Positions 56,580 through 64,000 of a stretch of 64,000 nucleotides of DNA are shown here, one piece after another. How positions within the stretch are numbered: the first letter of the stretch is position 1; the number at the start of each line of letters is the position of its first letter. The notes beneath the pieces are model-generated. The model was not told the DNA's origin, searched no databases, and was given only the letters and a program-made list of their open reading frames with translations. The DNA comes from Deltaproteobacteria bacterium. GTDB lineage: Bacteria; Myxococcota_A; UBA9160; JAJDAL01. The position numbers were made by a program, and so were the translations under genes. The stretch lies in assembly GCA_029261875.1 (NCBI GenBank), contig JAJDAL010000050.1:104047-168046 (forward strand). The letters are read 5' to 3'.

Positions 56580-57064
56580 GCGCGTGCAAGCTCCTGCGCT
56601 CGCGCATCCGGATCGCGCAGGGCCTGAAGAGCCGAGAGCGCCGCGCGAACGACGTTGTGGGGGTTGTTCGAACCGAGCGTCTTGGTGAGCACGTCTCGCA
56701 CACCGGCCGACTCGACCACCGCGCGCACACCGCCGCCCGCGATCACGCCGGTACCGGGCGATGCGGGGCGCAGCAGAACGCGACCCGCCCCGGCAACCCC
56801 GACGATCGTGTGCGGAATCGTGCCTTCGACCAACGGAACCCGAACCAGATTCTTTCGCGCCTGTTCGACACCCTTGCGAATGGCTTCGGGAACCTCACCG
56901 GCCTTTCCCAGCCCCGCACCCACCACGCCGTTGCCGTCACCGACCACGATCAGCGCGCTAAAGCTGAAGCGACGACCACCCTTGACCACTTTCGCCACGC
57001 GGTTGATGTGCACGACTCGATCGTTGAGCTCGTAGTCGTTGGGATTCAATCGTTCTTCATCCAT
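56576..57064 (-). CDS. rpsE: Small ribosomal subunit protein uS5
   Basis: 162 residues with VHINRVAKVVKGGRRFSFSA, the double-stranded RNA-binding half, and GVIAGGGVRAVVESAGVRDV in the C-terminal half. It acts in decoding fidelity at the mRNA entry. Confidence 0.96.
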   Translation of the reverse strand: MDEERLNPNDYELNDRVVHINRVAKVVKGGRRFSFSALIVVGDGNGVVGAGLGKAGEVPEAIRKGVEQARKNLVRVPLVEGTIPHTIVGVAGAGRVLLRPASPGTGVIAGGGVRAVVESAGVRDVLTKTLGSNNPHNVVRAALSALQALRDPDARAQELARA

Positions 57065-57073
57065 TCCGGAACC

Positions 57074-57445
57074 TCAGAACTTCAGACCGGCCTCGCGGGC
57101 CGCATCGGCGAGCGCTTTCGTGCGCCCGTGATAAAGAAAACCACTGCGATGGAACGTCACTTGTTCCACCTGCTTCGACCGCGCGACTTCGGCGATTGCC
57201 CGCCCCACGCGCTTGGCCGCCTCGACCTTGTTCTCCACCGCCCCCTGGTCCTTCACGGACTTGGAAAGCGTCGATGCGGTTCCCAGGGTCCGCCCATTCG
57301 TCGGATCGATGAGCTGGGCGTAAATGTGCTTGGCACTGCGAAAAACGCGTAGTTGGATGCGCTCGTCGCGAGCCAGTCGGCTCGTGACGCGTTGGCGGCG
57401 CCCCTGCCATTTCCGTTGTTTGTCGTTACGAATTTTTCTGCGCAT
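57074..57445 (-). CDS. rplR: Large ribosomal subunit protein uL18
   Basis: 123 residues, binds 5S rRNA. RLAVFRS-type core appears as RIQLRVFRSAKHIYAQLID, and FHRSGFLYHGRTKALADAAR is the conserved end. Confidence 0.95.
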   Translation of the reverse strand: MRRKIRNDKQRKWQGRRQRVTSRLARDERIQLRVFRSAKHIYAQLIDPTNGRTLGTASTLSKSVKDQGAVENKVEAAKRVGRAIAEVARSKQVEQVTFHRSGFLYHGRTKALADAAREAGLKF

Positions 57446-57448
57446 GGT

Positions 57449-57988
57449 CTATGCGGCTCCCGCCTTACCCACCTTCCGGCGGATACGTTCGCCGGAGTAA
57501 CGAATCCCTTTGCCCTTGTAGGGCTCCGGGGGCCGGAGGGATCGAATGTCGGCTGCAAACTGGCCGACGAGTTCCTTGTCGATTCCCTCGACCCGAACCA
57601 CCGTGTTCTTGTCGACGGACACCTTGAGTGCCTTCGGGACCTCCATCTCGACCGGGTGCGAGAAACCGAGAGCGAGCTTGAGGTTCTTCCCTGCGAGCTC
57701 CGCTCGATATCCAACGCCTTCGATTTCGAGTTCCTTGTGAAAGCCCTCGGTTACACCGTGAATCATGTTGGCCACCAACGCGCGCACCAACCCGTGAAGA
57801 GCTCGGGTCGGCTTGTCTTCGATCTCGCGGTGCACGTTGAGGGTGCTGCCTGCGAGCTCCAACCGGACTCCGGCCGGAACGGAACCGGAGAGGACGCCCT
57901 TGGGACCCTTCACCTGGACCTGGTCGTTCGAGGTATTGATATCGACACCGCTCGGCACCGAGATCGGCGATTTTCCGATGCGTGACAC
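57449..57988 (-). CDS. rplF: Large ribosomal subunit protein uL6
   Basis: 179 residues, two repeated domains. MSRIGKSPISVPSGVDI starts it (GTG codon), and PEPYKGKGIRYSGERIRRK is the signature at the end. Three bases from rplR. Confidence 0.96.
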   Translation of the reverse strand: MSRIGKSPISVPSGVDINTSNDQVQVKGPKGVLSGSVPAGVRLELAGSTLNVHREIEDKPTRALHGLVRALVANMIHGVTEGFHKELEIEGVGYRAELAGKNLKLALGFSHPVEMEVPKALKVSVDKNTVVRVEGIDKELVGQFAADIRSLRPPEPYKGKGIRYSGERIRRKVGKAGAA

Positions 57989-58384
57989 CTACCAGACCTC
58001 ACAGAGAACTTCGCCGCCCACATTCGCTTCACGCGCTGAGGCGTCGGTCATGACACCCTTGGACGTCGATAGGATCGCGACTCCAATTCCGTTTCGAACC
58101 TTGGGAACTTCGTCGTGGTTTACGTATACGCGACAACTCGGGCGGCTCACCCGGGCAATGCCTTCGATGATCGGCACACCACTCGCCTTGTAGCGAAGAT
58201 CGAGCAGCAGCTGATCGAACACCTTTCCGGACTCCACCGAGACGCGCTCGAGGTATCCCTGTTCTTCCAATACGCGTGCGATGGCGAGCTTCAGCTTCGA
58301 GCTACTCACTCGCGTGCACTCGTGCCCCGCTTGGTGGGCATTGCGAATGCGAGTCAACATGTCAGCGACGGGATCGGTCATCAT
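57989..58384 (-). CDS. rpsH: Small ribosomal subunit protein uS8
   Basis: 131 residues. TDPVADMLTRIRNAHQAGH starts it and ILSTSKGVMTDASAREANVG is the C-terminal RNA-binding signature. Two ATGs lie in a row; the AGGA site suits the first. Confidence 0.95.
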   Translation of the reverse strand: MMTDPVADMLTRIRNAHQAGHECTRVSSSKLKLAIARVLEEQGYLERVSVESGKVFDQLLLDLRYKASGVPIIEGIARVSRPSCRVYVNHDEVPKVRNGIGVAILSTSKGVMTDASAREANVGGEVLCEVW

Positions 58385-58393
58385 GGCTTGGTC

Positions 58394-58579
58394 CTACCAA
58401 CTCGACTTGATTACGCCGGGGATTCGCCCCTCGAGCGCAAGCTTGCGTAGACAAATGCGACACATCGCGAAGCGCCGATAGAAACCGCGCGGGCGACCGC
58501 ACTGCTTGCATCGGTTGTACCCGCGCACCTTAAATTTCGGCTTGCGAGCGGCGCGCACGACTTGAGATTTTTTCGCCAC
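58394..58579 (-). CDS. rpsN: Small ribosomal subunit protein uS14, zinc type
   Basis: 61 residues, with CKQCGRPRGFYRRFAMCRIC, the four-Cys zinc site of the short S14 form. The long Cys-less form is not present here. Confidence 0.95.
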   Translation of the reverse strand: MAKKSQVVRAARKPKFKVRGYNRCKQCGRPRGFYRRFAMCRICLRKLALEGRIPGVIKSSW

Positions 58580-58594
58580 GGGATTCCTCCGGAC

Positions 58595-59137
58595 CTAGTT
58601 GCGGAACGGCATGCCGAGGTGCCCCAGCAGAGCGCGCGCTTCGGCGTCGGTTTCTGCGGTGGTAACCACGGTGATGTTCATTCCGCTCAAACGTTCTACT
58701 TTGTCGTAATCGATCTCGGGAAAGATGATCTGCTCTGTAATCCCGAGGGTGTAATTCCCCCGACCGTCGAAGGCCTTCGGGGAAACCCCGCGAAAATCGC
58801 GCACGCGCGGCAGCGCCACGTTGACCAAGCGATCATAGAATTCCCACATTCGGTCCCGGCGCAGCGTCACACTGCATCCGACCGGTTGCCCCTCGCGCAG
58901 CTTGAAGTTCGCGATCGACTTCCGCGCGCGCCGGATGACCGGCTTCTGCCCCGTGATGGTCGCGATCTCGGAACTCGCAGCCTCGAGAAGTTTCGGATTC
59001 TGCGTCCCCTCGCCGATTCCCGTGTTGACGACGATCTTCGTCACCCGGGGAACCTGGTGGGCATTCGAATAGCCGAACTCTTCTGAGAGTTTCGCAATCA
59101 CGTCGTCGCGGTATCGCTCTTGGATTCGCGGAGCCAT
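58595..59137 (-). CDS. rplE: Large ribosomal subunit protein uL5
   Basis: 180 residues, binds 5S rRNA. VPRVTKIVVNTGIGEG and FRGVSPKAFDGRGNYTLGI are the family signatures. A GGAGG site inside the rplN end precedes its ATG, which overlaps the rplN stop by one base (TGATG). The gene for bL24/uL24 (rplX), normally between rplN and rplE, is absent. Confidence 0.96.
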   Translation of the reverse strand: MAPRIQERYRDDVIAKLSEEFGYSNAHQVPRVTKIVVNTGIGEGTQNPKLLEAASSEIATITGQKPVIRRARKSIANFKLREGQPVGCSVTLRRDRMWEFYDRLVNVALPRVRDFRGVSPKAFDGRGNYTLGITEQIIFPEIDYDKVERLSGMNITVVTTAETDAEARALLGHLGMPFRN

Positions 59138-59505
59138 CAGAGAACCTCCGGCGCAAGCGAAATGATCTTCATGAAACGGCGCGCCCGCAGCTCGCGCGCG
59201 ACAGGACCGAAGATGCGCGTGCCGATCGGCTCTTTCTGAGCATCGATCAAAACCGCCGCGTTGTCGTCGAATTTGATGTAGGAGCCGTCCGGGCGTCCGA
59301 TGTTCTTCGCCGTCCGGACCACCACGGCGCGCTTCACCTCACCCTTTTTGACCCGGGCGTTGGGAATCGCTTCCTTGATGGTAACGACGATGATGTCACC
59401 GATGGAGGCGTACTTCCGCTTGGAGCCGCCCAGGACCTTGATACAGGCCACCTTGCGGGCTCCAGAGTTGTCCGCGACATCGAGTGTAGATTCTGATTGG
59501 ATCAT
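59137..59505 (-). CDS. rplN: Large ribosomal subunit protein uL14
   Basis: 122 residues. MIQSESTLDVADNSGARKVA and the 23S rRNA-binding region ARVKKGEVKRAVVVRT are clear, and the end (KIISLAPEVL) is complete. It abuts rplE directly. Confidence 0.96.
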   Translation of the reverse strand: MIQSESTLDVADNSGARKVACIKVLGGSKRKYASIGDIIVVTIKEAIPNARVKKGEVKRAVVVRTAKNIGRPDGSYIKFDDNAAVLIDAQKEPIGTRIFGPVARELRARRFMKIISLAPEVL

Positions 59506-59520
59506 GGCTTCGCCTAAACT

Positions 59521-59787
59521 CTATGCGCCCTGACCGCTCGTCAGGGTGGCTTGCACGCGCCAGCGTTTGCGCTTCGAAATGGGCCGGTGCTCGATGATGC
59601 GAACGCGGTCACCCACGGCGCACCGATTACTTTCATCGTGCGCCATGAATTTCGAATAGCGGTTTACGTATTTCTTGTATTGAGGGTCCTGAACGAGCCT
59701 TTCGACCCGAACGACGACCGTCTTATCCATGTTGTCGCTGACGACGGTGCCGACCAGCGTGCGTCGATTACCCGGTTGCTTGCTCAT
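59521..59787 (-). CDS. rpsQ: Small ribosomal subunit protein uS17
   Basis: 88 residues with VGTVVSDNMDKTVVVRVERL and GDRVRIIEHRPISKRKRW, the OB-fold signatures. The ATG overlaps the rpmC stop by four bases. Confidence 0.96.
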   Translation of the reverse strand: MSKQPGNRRTLVGTVVSDNMDKTVVVRVERLVQDPQYKKYVNRYSKFMAHDESNRCAVGDRVRIIEHRPISKRKRWRVQATLTSGQGA

Positions 59788-59981
59788 CCATCCGCCTCAC
59801 GCTTGACTCGTAAAATCGTCTCGACTCGAGCAATGTCCCGTCGCAGCTGTGTGAGCTTTGCGGAATTCTCGAGCTGTCCCGTCGAATGTTTGACTCGCGT
59901 ATTGAAAAGGTCTTTCCGCATTTCCTGGTTCTTGGCGACCAATTCCTCCGCGGACAGTTCCCGTAGCTCCGAGGCCTTCAT
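59784..59981 (-). CDS. rpmC: Large ribosomal subunit protein uL29
   Basis: 65 residues, a two-helix hairpin starting MKASELRELSAEELVAKNQE. It lies at the tunnel exit. Overlaps rplP and rpsQ by four bases. Confidence 0.95.
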   Translation of the reverse strand: MKASELRELSAEELVAKNQEMRKDLFNTRVKHSTGQLENSAKLTQLRRDIARVETILRVKREADG

Positions 59982-60394
59982 TGGTTCTCCTCGCGGATTA
60001 CGATGCGGGTCGGAATCGGAAGTTTGCGGGCCGCGCGGGTCAATGCCTCACGTCCCAGCGTTTCCGATACGCCCTCCATCTCGAACAGGATGCGGCCGGG
60101 TTTGACGACGGCCACCCACTCCTCGGGATTCCCCTTACCTTTACCCATGCGGGTTTCGGCGGGTTTCTTGGTGACCGGCTTGTCGGGAAAGACGCGTATC
60201 CAGATCTTCCCACCACGTTTGATGTGACGAGTCATCGCGATACGAGCCGCCTCGATCTGCCGAGCCGTCAGGCGATAACGGTCCGTCGCCTGAAGCCCCA
60301 TCTCGCCGAAATTCAGAGTGCTGCCGCGATACGCTTTCCCGCGCATCCGGCCCTTCATCTGCTTTCGGTGTTTGACTTTCTTCGGTTGCAGCAT
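59978..60394 (-). CDS. rplP: Large ribosomal subunit protein uL16
   Basis: 138 residues. MLQPKKVKHRKQMKGRMRG starts it and RMGKGKGNPEEWVAVVKPG is the loop near the peptidyl-transferase centre. Confidence 0.96.
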   Translation of the reverse strand: MLQPKKVKHRKQMKGRMRGKAYRGSTLNFGEMGLQATDRYRLTARQIEAARIAMTRHIKRGGKIWIRVFPDKPVTKKPAETRMGKGKGNPEEWVAVVKPGRILFEMEGVSETLGREALTRAARKLPIPTRIVIREENQ

Positions 60395-60403
60395 CGTTCG
60401 CGG

Positions 60404-61072
60404 TTACTCCGCCTCTTGCCGGGCGATCACGCCCTTCTTGATTTCCTTGTCACCGTGGTCACCCTTGAAGATCCAGCATTTGACCCCGATCACCCCGTAC
60501 GTCGTCTTCGCCTCTGCGAAGCCGTAGTCGATGTCTGCGCGCAGGGTGTGGAGCGGGACGCGGCCTTCCCGATACCACTCGCGGCGACCCATTTCGGCAC
60601 CGCCCAGTCGACCCGCGCATTGGATCCGGATGCCACCGGCCCCGAATTTCATCGTGGAAGTGACGGCCTTCTTCATGGCGCGTCGGAATGCGACCCGTCG
60701 CTCCAGCTGCAGCGACACGTTCTCGCACACGAGCTGAGCATCGAGCTCCGCTTTTCGAATCTCTTTGATATTGATGAAGATCTCTTTGTTCGAGAACTGA
60801 TCCAGCTCCTTGCGGAGGGTGTCGACTTCCGCGCCGCGCTTGCCGATCAGGATCCCCGGCCGAGCCGTATGGATATTCACGACGAGCTTCTCACCCGTAC
60901 GCTCGATCACGACCTTCGAAATCCCGGCGTGATAGAGCTTCTTCTTGATGAACTTGCGGATCGCGATGTCTTCGTGCAGCTGCTCGGCGTAGTGCCGCTC
61001 GGCGAACCAGTTCGACTGCCAGCCGTACAGCGTGCCGAGTCGAAATCCGTAGGGATGTACTTTTTGACCCAT
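60404..61072 (-). CDS. rpsC: Small ribosomal subunit protein uS3
   Basis: 222 residues. MGQKVHPYGFRLGTLYGWQS begins it; a KH domain has PGILIGKRGAEVDTLRKEL, and the C-terminal domain has GRLGGAEMGRREWYREGRVP. Lines the mRNA entry. Confidence 0.96.
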   Translation of the reverse strand: MGQKVHPYGFRLGTLYGWQSNWFAERHYAEQLHEDIAIRKFIKKKLYHAGISKVVIERTGEKLVVNIHTARPGILIGKRGAEVDTLRKELDQFSNKEIFINIKEIRKAELDAQLVCENVSLQLERRVAFRRAMKKAVTSTMKFGAGGIRIQCAGRLGGAEMGRREWYREGRVPLHTLRADIDYGFAEAKTTYGVIGVKCWIFKGDHGDKEIKKGVIARQEAE

Positions 61073-61087
61073 CGTTACTCCTGATTC

Positions 61088-61435
61088 CTACCGCTCAGCC
61101 AACACGACCGTGACGTGACTCGTCGGTCGCTGAATCCACGCCGCCCGCCCCTGGGCGCGAGCGCGTATGCGCCACATGGCCGCCCCTTGATCCACCATAA
61201 TTGTGTGAACGAAGAGGTTGTCGACGTCGATTCCCGCTTTGTCGCGGTTGTTCTTGTCTTCGGCGTTGGCCAAGGCCGAACGCACGAGTTTTTGCAGCGG
61301 GCGCGCGAAACGCTTCGTCGAGAGCGCAAGCGTGACCAAAGCGTCCTCGACGCCTTTGCCCCGAATTTGATCCGCAACGAGCCGCGCTTTCTGCGGGCTC
61401 ACTCGGTAATCGCGAAGTACGGCTCGAACTTCCAT
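61088..61435 (-). CDS. rplV: Large ribosomal subunit protein uL22
   Basis: 115 residues, RDYRVSPQKARLVADQIRGK being the signature. The extended loop reaching the exit tunnel has MWRIRARAQGRAAWIQRPTS. Confidence 0.95.
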   Translation of the reverse strand: MEVRAVLRDYRVSPQKARLVADQIRGKGVEDALVTLALSTKRFARPLQKLVRSALANAEDKNNRDKAGIDVDNLFVHTIMVDQGAAMWRIRARAQGRAAWIQRPTSHVTVVLAER

Positions 61436-61436
61436 C

Positions 61437-61718
61437 TCAGCGGGCCTTTACCTTCTTGTCGGACGACGCGTGCCCCATGAACTTCCGCGTCGGCGAGAAT
61501 TCACCCAGGCGATGTCCGACCATGTTCTCGGTCACGAACACGGGGATGAAAAGCTTCCCATTGTGAACCTGAAACGTGAGACCGATGAAATCCGGCGTAA
61601 TCATCGAACGCCGGGACCATGTGCGGATCGCACCCTTGCGCCCGGAATTCGCGTGTCGGTCCACGTTCTTCTGCAGACTCGGCTCTACGTACGGCCCTTT
61701 TTTGATCGAACGCGCCAT
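61437..61718 (-). CDS. rpsS: Small ribosomal subunit protein uS19
   Basis: 93 residues from ATG at 61718 (MARSIKKGPYVEPSLQKNVD); the longer open frame upstream lies inside rplB. GHRLGEFSPTRKFMGHASS is the signature. The start overlaps the rplB TAA by one base. Confidence 0.96.
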   Translation of the reverse strand: MARSIKKGPYVEPSLQKNVDRHANSGRKGAIRTWSRRSMITPDFIGLTFQVHNGKLFIPVFVTENMVGHRLGEFSPTRKFMGHASSDKKVKAR

Positions 61719-62548
61719 TACTTCTTCCCTCGTCGCTTGACGATGTACTTGTTGGTGCGGCGGTTGCTCCGCGTCTTGTAACCCTTGGTCGCAACACCCC
61801 AGGGCGTACAAGGCTGGCGCCCGCCGGACGTGCGCCCCTCGCCGCCACCCATGGGGTGGTCGACGGGGTTCATCGCGACACCGCGGACGTTTCCGCGCTT
61901 GCCCTTCCAGCGGTTGCGCCCGGCTTTCCCGATACTGCGATTTTCGTGATCGACGTTCCCGACCTGTCCCAGGGTCGCCATGCAGGTGGCCAGAACTTTC
62001 CGGTGCTCACCGCTCGGTAGCCGCAGGGTCGCGTAGCCCTTCTCGCGCGCCATGAGCTGGGCGCTCCCACCGGCGGAACGAACCATTTGCGCGCCCTTGC
62101 CGGGCTTGAGCTCGATCGCGTGAATCACCGAACCCATGGGCATGTTGGCCAGGGGCATGGCGTTTCCCGGCTGAACGTCGGAATCCGGACCCGATTCGAC
62201 TTTGTTGCCGGGCTTCAATCCGTTCGGGGCCAGGATGTAGCGCTTTTCTCCGTCGGCGTAGTGGAGCAGCGCAATGTGGGCCGAGCGATTCGGATCGTAT
62301 TCGATTCGCGCGACGAGCGCGGGCACACCGTATTTTTCGCGGCGAAAGTCCACTCGGCGGTAGAGGCGCTTGTGTCCGCCGCCCCGATGCCAGGCGGTGA
62401 TTCGCCCCCGGTTGTTGCGTCCACCCGACTTCGCCACGCCACCATCGACGAGAGAACGCTCCGGTCGTTCTTTCGAGATGTCGCCGAAATCGGGGACGGA
62501 CGCGGCTCGGCGTCCGGGTGATGTCGGTTTGTAATTCCGGGAGGCCAT
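61718..62548 (-). CDS. rplB: Large ribosomal subunit protein uL2
   Basis: 276 residues. RNNRGRITAWHRGGGHKRLY and the peptidyl-transferase region RGVAMNPVDHPMGGGEGR, containing the key His, are intact. Confidence 0.97.
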   Translation of the reverse strand: MASRNYKPTSPGRRAASVPDFGDISKERPERSLVDGGVAKSGGRNNRGRITAWHRGGGHKRLYRRVDFRREKYGVPALVARIEYDPNRSAHIALLHYADGEKRYILAPNGLKPGNKVESGPDSDVQPGNAMPLANMPMGSVIHAIELKPGKGAQMVRSAGGSAQLMAREKGYATLRLPSGEHRKVLATCMATLGQVGNVDHENRSIGKAGRNRWKGKRGNVRGVAMNPVDHPMGGGEGRTSGGRQPCTPWGVATKGYKTRSNRRTNKYIVKRRGKK

Positions 62549-62553
62549 CGCGC

Positions 62554-62841
62554 CTACACTCCTTCGAAGATCTCGATCGACTGGCCTTCCGCAAGGCGTA
62601 CGATCGCTTTTTTCCAGGCCGGCTTTCGACCGACGTGCTTACCCACGCGGCGGGTTTTTCGCGGCATGTTCATGGTGTGTACATCGACGACGGTGACACC
62701 CATCAGCATCTGGACCGCTTGGCGGATTTCCTGCTTCGTGGCGCGAGGATCCACCGCAAAGGTGTAGAGATTCTGAATCTCGGTGCCGATGTTGCTCTTC
62801 TCCGTCATCAACGGGCGCCGGATGATGTCATTCAGATTCAC
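62554..62841 (-). CDS. rplW: Large ribosomal subunit protein uL23
   Basis: 95 residues. IIRRPLMTEKSNIGTEIQNL starts it; the loop with MNMPRKTRRVGKHVGRK reaches the tunnel exit where trigger factor and SRP bind. GTG start overlaps the rplD stop. Confidence 0.95.
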   Translation of the reverse strand: MNLNDIIRRPLMTEKSNIGTEIQNLYTFAVDPRATKQEIRQAVQMLMGVTVVDVHTMNMPRKTRRVGKHVGRKPAWKKAIVRLAEGQSIEIFEGV

Positions 62842-63494
62842 GACTTGGCTCCCTCACTGCCAGCGGAGCGCGCGAGGCGCCCCACGACCGCTTCCACCGC
62901 GTCCTTCGTCATGAGGAGATGGTTGTGATTGAGGACGTCGTACACGTTGAGGCCGGCGGTGCAGAGGATGGCGGCGTTCGCGAGATTGCGGACGGACCGT
63001 TCAACGGCTTCATCGCGTTCGCCCGTTACGATCAATACACTCGTGTCGCCCAGTCCCAACTGATTCAGCATCTCCACGATCCGCTTGGTCTTGGGCGCAT
63101 CGAGTGCGATGCCATCCACCACCGTCAAGGCATTCTCCTGCAATCGCATGGAAAGCGCGCTGCGCAATGCGGCCGCGCGGACCTTCTTCGGCAAGCGGTG
63201 CGCATGCGAACGCGAGACGGGCCCGAAGGCCACGCCACCGCCCTGCCATTGGGGTGCCCGGGTCGTCCCCTGCCGTGCGCGCCCGGTTCCCTTCTGGCGC
63301 CAGGGCTTGGCCCCACCTCCGGAAACCGCTGTTCGGTTCTTGGTCGAATGGGTTCCCCGGCGGCGATCCGCTGTCTGGCGCCGCACTTCCGCATGGAACA
63401 AATGCTTCCGTACCGGCGCTTCGAACACGCCCGGCGCCAAGTCGAGCGAACCCGCTGACTTGTTTTCGATGGTTTTGATCTCGACGGTCGCCAT
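62838..63494 (-). CDS. rplD: Large ribosomal subunit protein uL4
   Basis: 218 residues. The tunnel loop has GGGAKPWRQKGTGRARQGTT, and VLIVTGERDEAVERSVRNLA is in the globular end. ATG lies 2 bases after the rpsJ stop; rplC (uL3), which normally separates rpsJ and rplD, is absent. Confidence 0.96.
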   Translation of the reverse strand: MATVEIKTIENKSAGSLDLAPGVFEAPVRKHLFHAEVRRQTADRRRGTHSTKNRTAVSGGGAKPWRQKGTGRARQGTTRAPQWQGGGVAFGPVSRSHAHRLPKKVRAAALRSALSMRLQENALTVVDGIALDAPKTKRIVEMLNQLGLGDTSVLIVTGERDEAVERSVRNLANAAILCTAGLNVYDVLNHNHLLMTKDAVEAVVGRLARSAGSEGAKS

Positions 63495-63496
63495 GA

Positions 63497-63814
63497 CTAG
63501 AGCTTGATCTCCACGTCGACGCCCGCGGCCAATTCGAGCTTCATCAGGGCATCAACGGTTTGCGCGGTCGGATCCAAGATATCGATCAACCGCTTGTGGG
63601 TTCGGGTTTCGAACTGCTCCCGGGACTTCTTGTCGATGTTGGGTCCGCGCAGCACGGTGTACTTGTTGATGGTGGTCGGCAACGGGATCGGACCCGCCAC
63701 GCGCGCGCCTGTCCGCACGGCGGTATCGATGATCTCGCCGGCGCTCTGGTCGAGCAGGCGGTAATCGTACGCCTTCATACGGATTCGAATTTTCTGTGAC
63801 GCGATGTCCGCCAT
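63497..63814 (-). CDS. rpsJ: Small ribosomal subunit protein uS10
   Basis: 105 residues. IRIRMKAYDYRLLDQSAGEI and RTGARVAGPIPLPTTINKYT are clear. Also known as NusE. It heads the S10 cluster, 45 bases after tuf. Confidence 0.96.
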   Translation of the reverse strand: MADIASQKIRIRMKAYDYRLLDQSAGEIIDTAVRTGARVAGPIPLPTTINKYTVLRGPNIDKKSREQFETRTHKRLIDILDPTAQTVDALMKLELAAGVDVEIKL

Positions 63815-63859
63815 TGCGGCTCCTTATTCACCCTACCGACATGCAGGGAGACTCGATCT

Positions 63860-64000
63860 CTACTCGACGATTTCCGCCACCACACCGGCGCCGACGGTCC
63901 GGCCTCCTTCGCGAATGGCGAAGCGGAGCTCCTTGTCCATCGCGATCGGCGTAATGAGGGTCACCACCATCTCCACGTTGTCCCCGGGCATCACCATCTC
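63860..64000 (-). CDS. tuf: Elongation factor Tu (C-terminal end)
   Basis: The last 46 codons and stop of EF-Tu, ending FAIREGGRTVGAGVVAEIVE. The domain III signature MVMPGDNVEMVVTLITPIAM is visible. The gene continues past the right edge. tuf before rpsJ is the usual str-S10 junction. Confidence 0.95.
   Translation of the reverse strand, partial: EMVMPGDNVEMVVTLITPIAMDKELRFAIREGGRTVGAGVVAEIVE

Overview
This is a GC-rich bacterial chromosome segment with no phage, plasmid, insertion-sequence or CRISPR signal. MotAB flagellar stators, a PilT/PilU-type retraction ATPase, an outer-membrane-style lipoprotein, secreted proteins with thrombospondin type 3 repeats, a membrane proton pyrophosphatase and many long-chain-lipid style enzymes suggest a Gram-negative, deltaproteobacterial or Myxococcota-like organism. 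That placement is an inference from gene content; there is no rRNA in the window. GTG and TTG starts are common, and stop/start overlaps (ATGA, GTGA, TGATG, TAGTG) tie many neighbours together.

Positions 1-19769 are an accessory patchwork on both strands: motB/motA, a secreted von Willebrand factor A protein with a degenerate protease-like front, a transglutaminase-like lipoprotein, a 42-residue membrane peptide behind a ten-G tract, an MpaB/DUF2236 oxygenase-like protein, a PilT/PilU ATPase followed by a histidine kinase that lacks its phospho-accepting His, rpoZ, a histone-H1-like lysine/alanine protein, a 30-residue COX24-type basic protein, a TPR protein, an acyl-CoA synthetase, khpA, mgtE, a beta-propeller/thrombospondin type 3 secreted protein, a tandem glutaredoxin-fold protein and an acyltransferase. 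A 28-bp perfect inverted repeat lies between two convergent genes there.

Positions 19739-28693 (minus strand) hold hppA, an amino-acid permease, lipA, an AlaC-like aminotransferase, hom, thrC and ribE, mostly overlapping by one to four bases: threonine biosynthesis packed with lipoate and riboflavin synthesis. A plus-strand pair (ThDP enzyme, small lipoprotein) follows at 28994-30834.

From 64000 down to 30868 everything reads on the minus strand: tuf end, the S10-spc-alpha ribosomal superoperon, then tlpA-like, ftsB-like, argS, a SPOR protein, a UDP-glucuronate decarboxylase-like gene, lepA, lepB, pyrR-pyrB-pyrC-carA-carB, recG, leuA and an MFS transporter. Two RNA-level controls can be read directly: a leucine attenuator (leader peptide, antiterminator, terminator) before leuA and a PyrR-binding hairpin before pyrR. 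The most surprising structural point is that rplC is absent between rpsJ and rplD, and rplX is absent between rplN and rplE; both junctions are tight (2-nt gap and 1-nt overlap). infA is also absent between map and rpmJ.

I found no clear multi-gene defence or mobile system. The points most worth following are the two missing ribosomal genes, the leu attenuator, the His-less kinase, the pseudo-protease/VWA protein, the inverted repeat, and the permease whose conserved N-terminus has no ordinary start codon.
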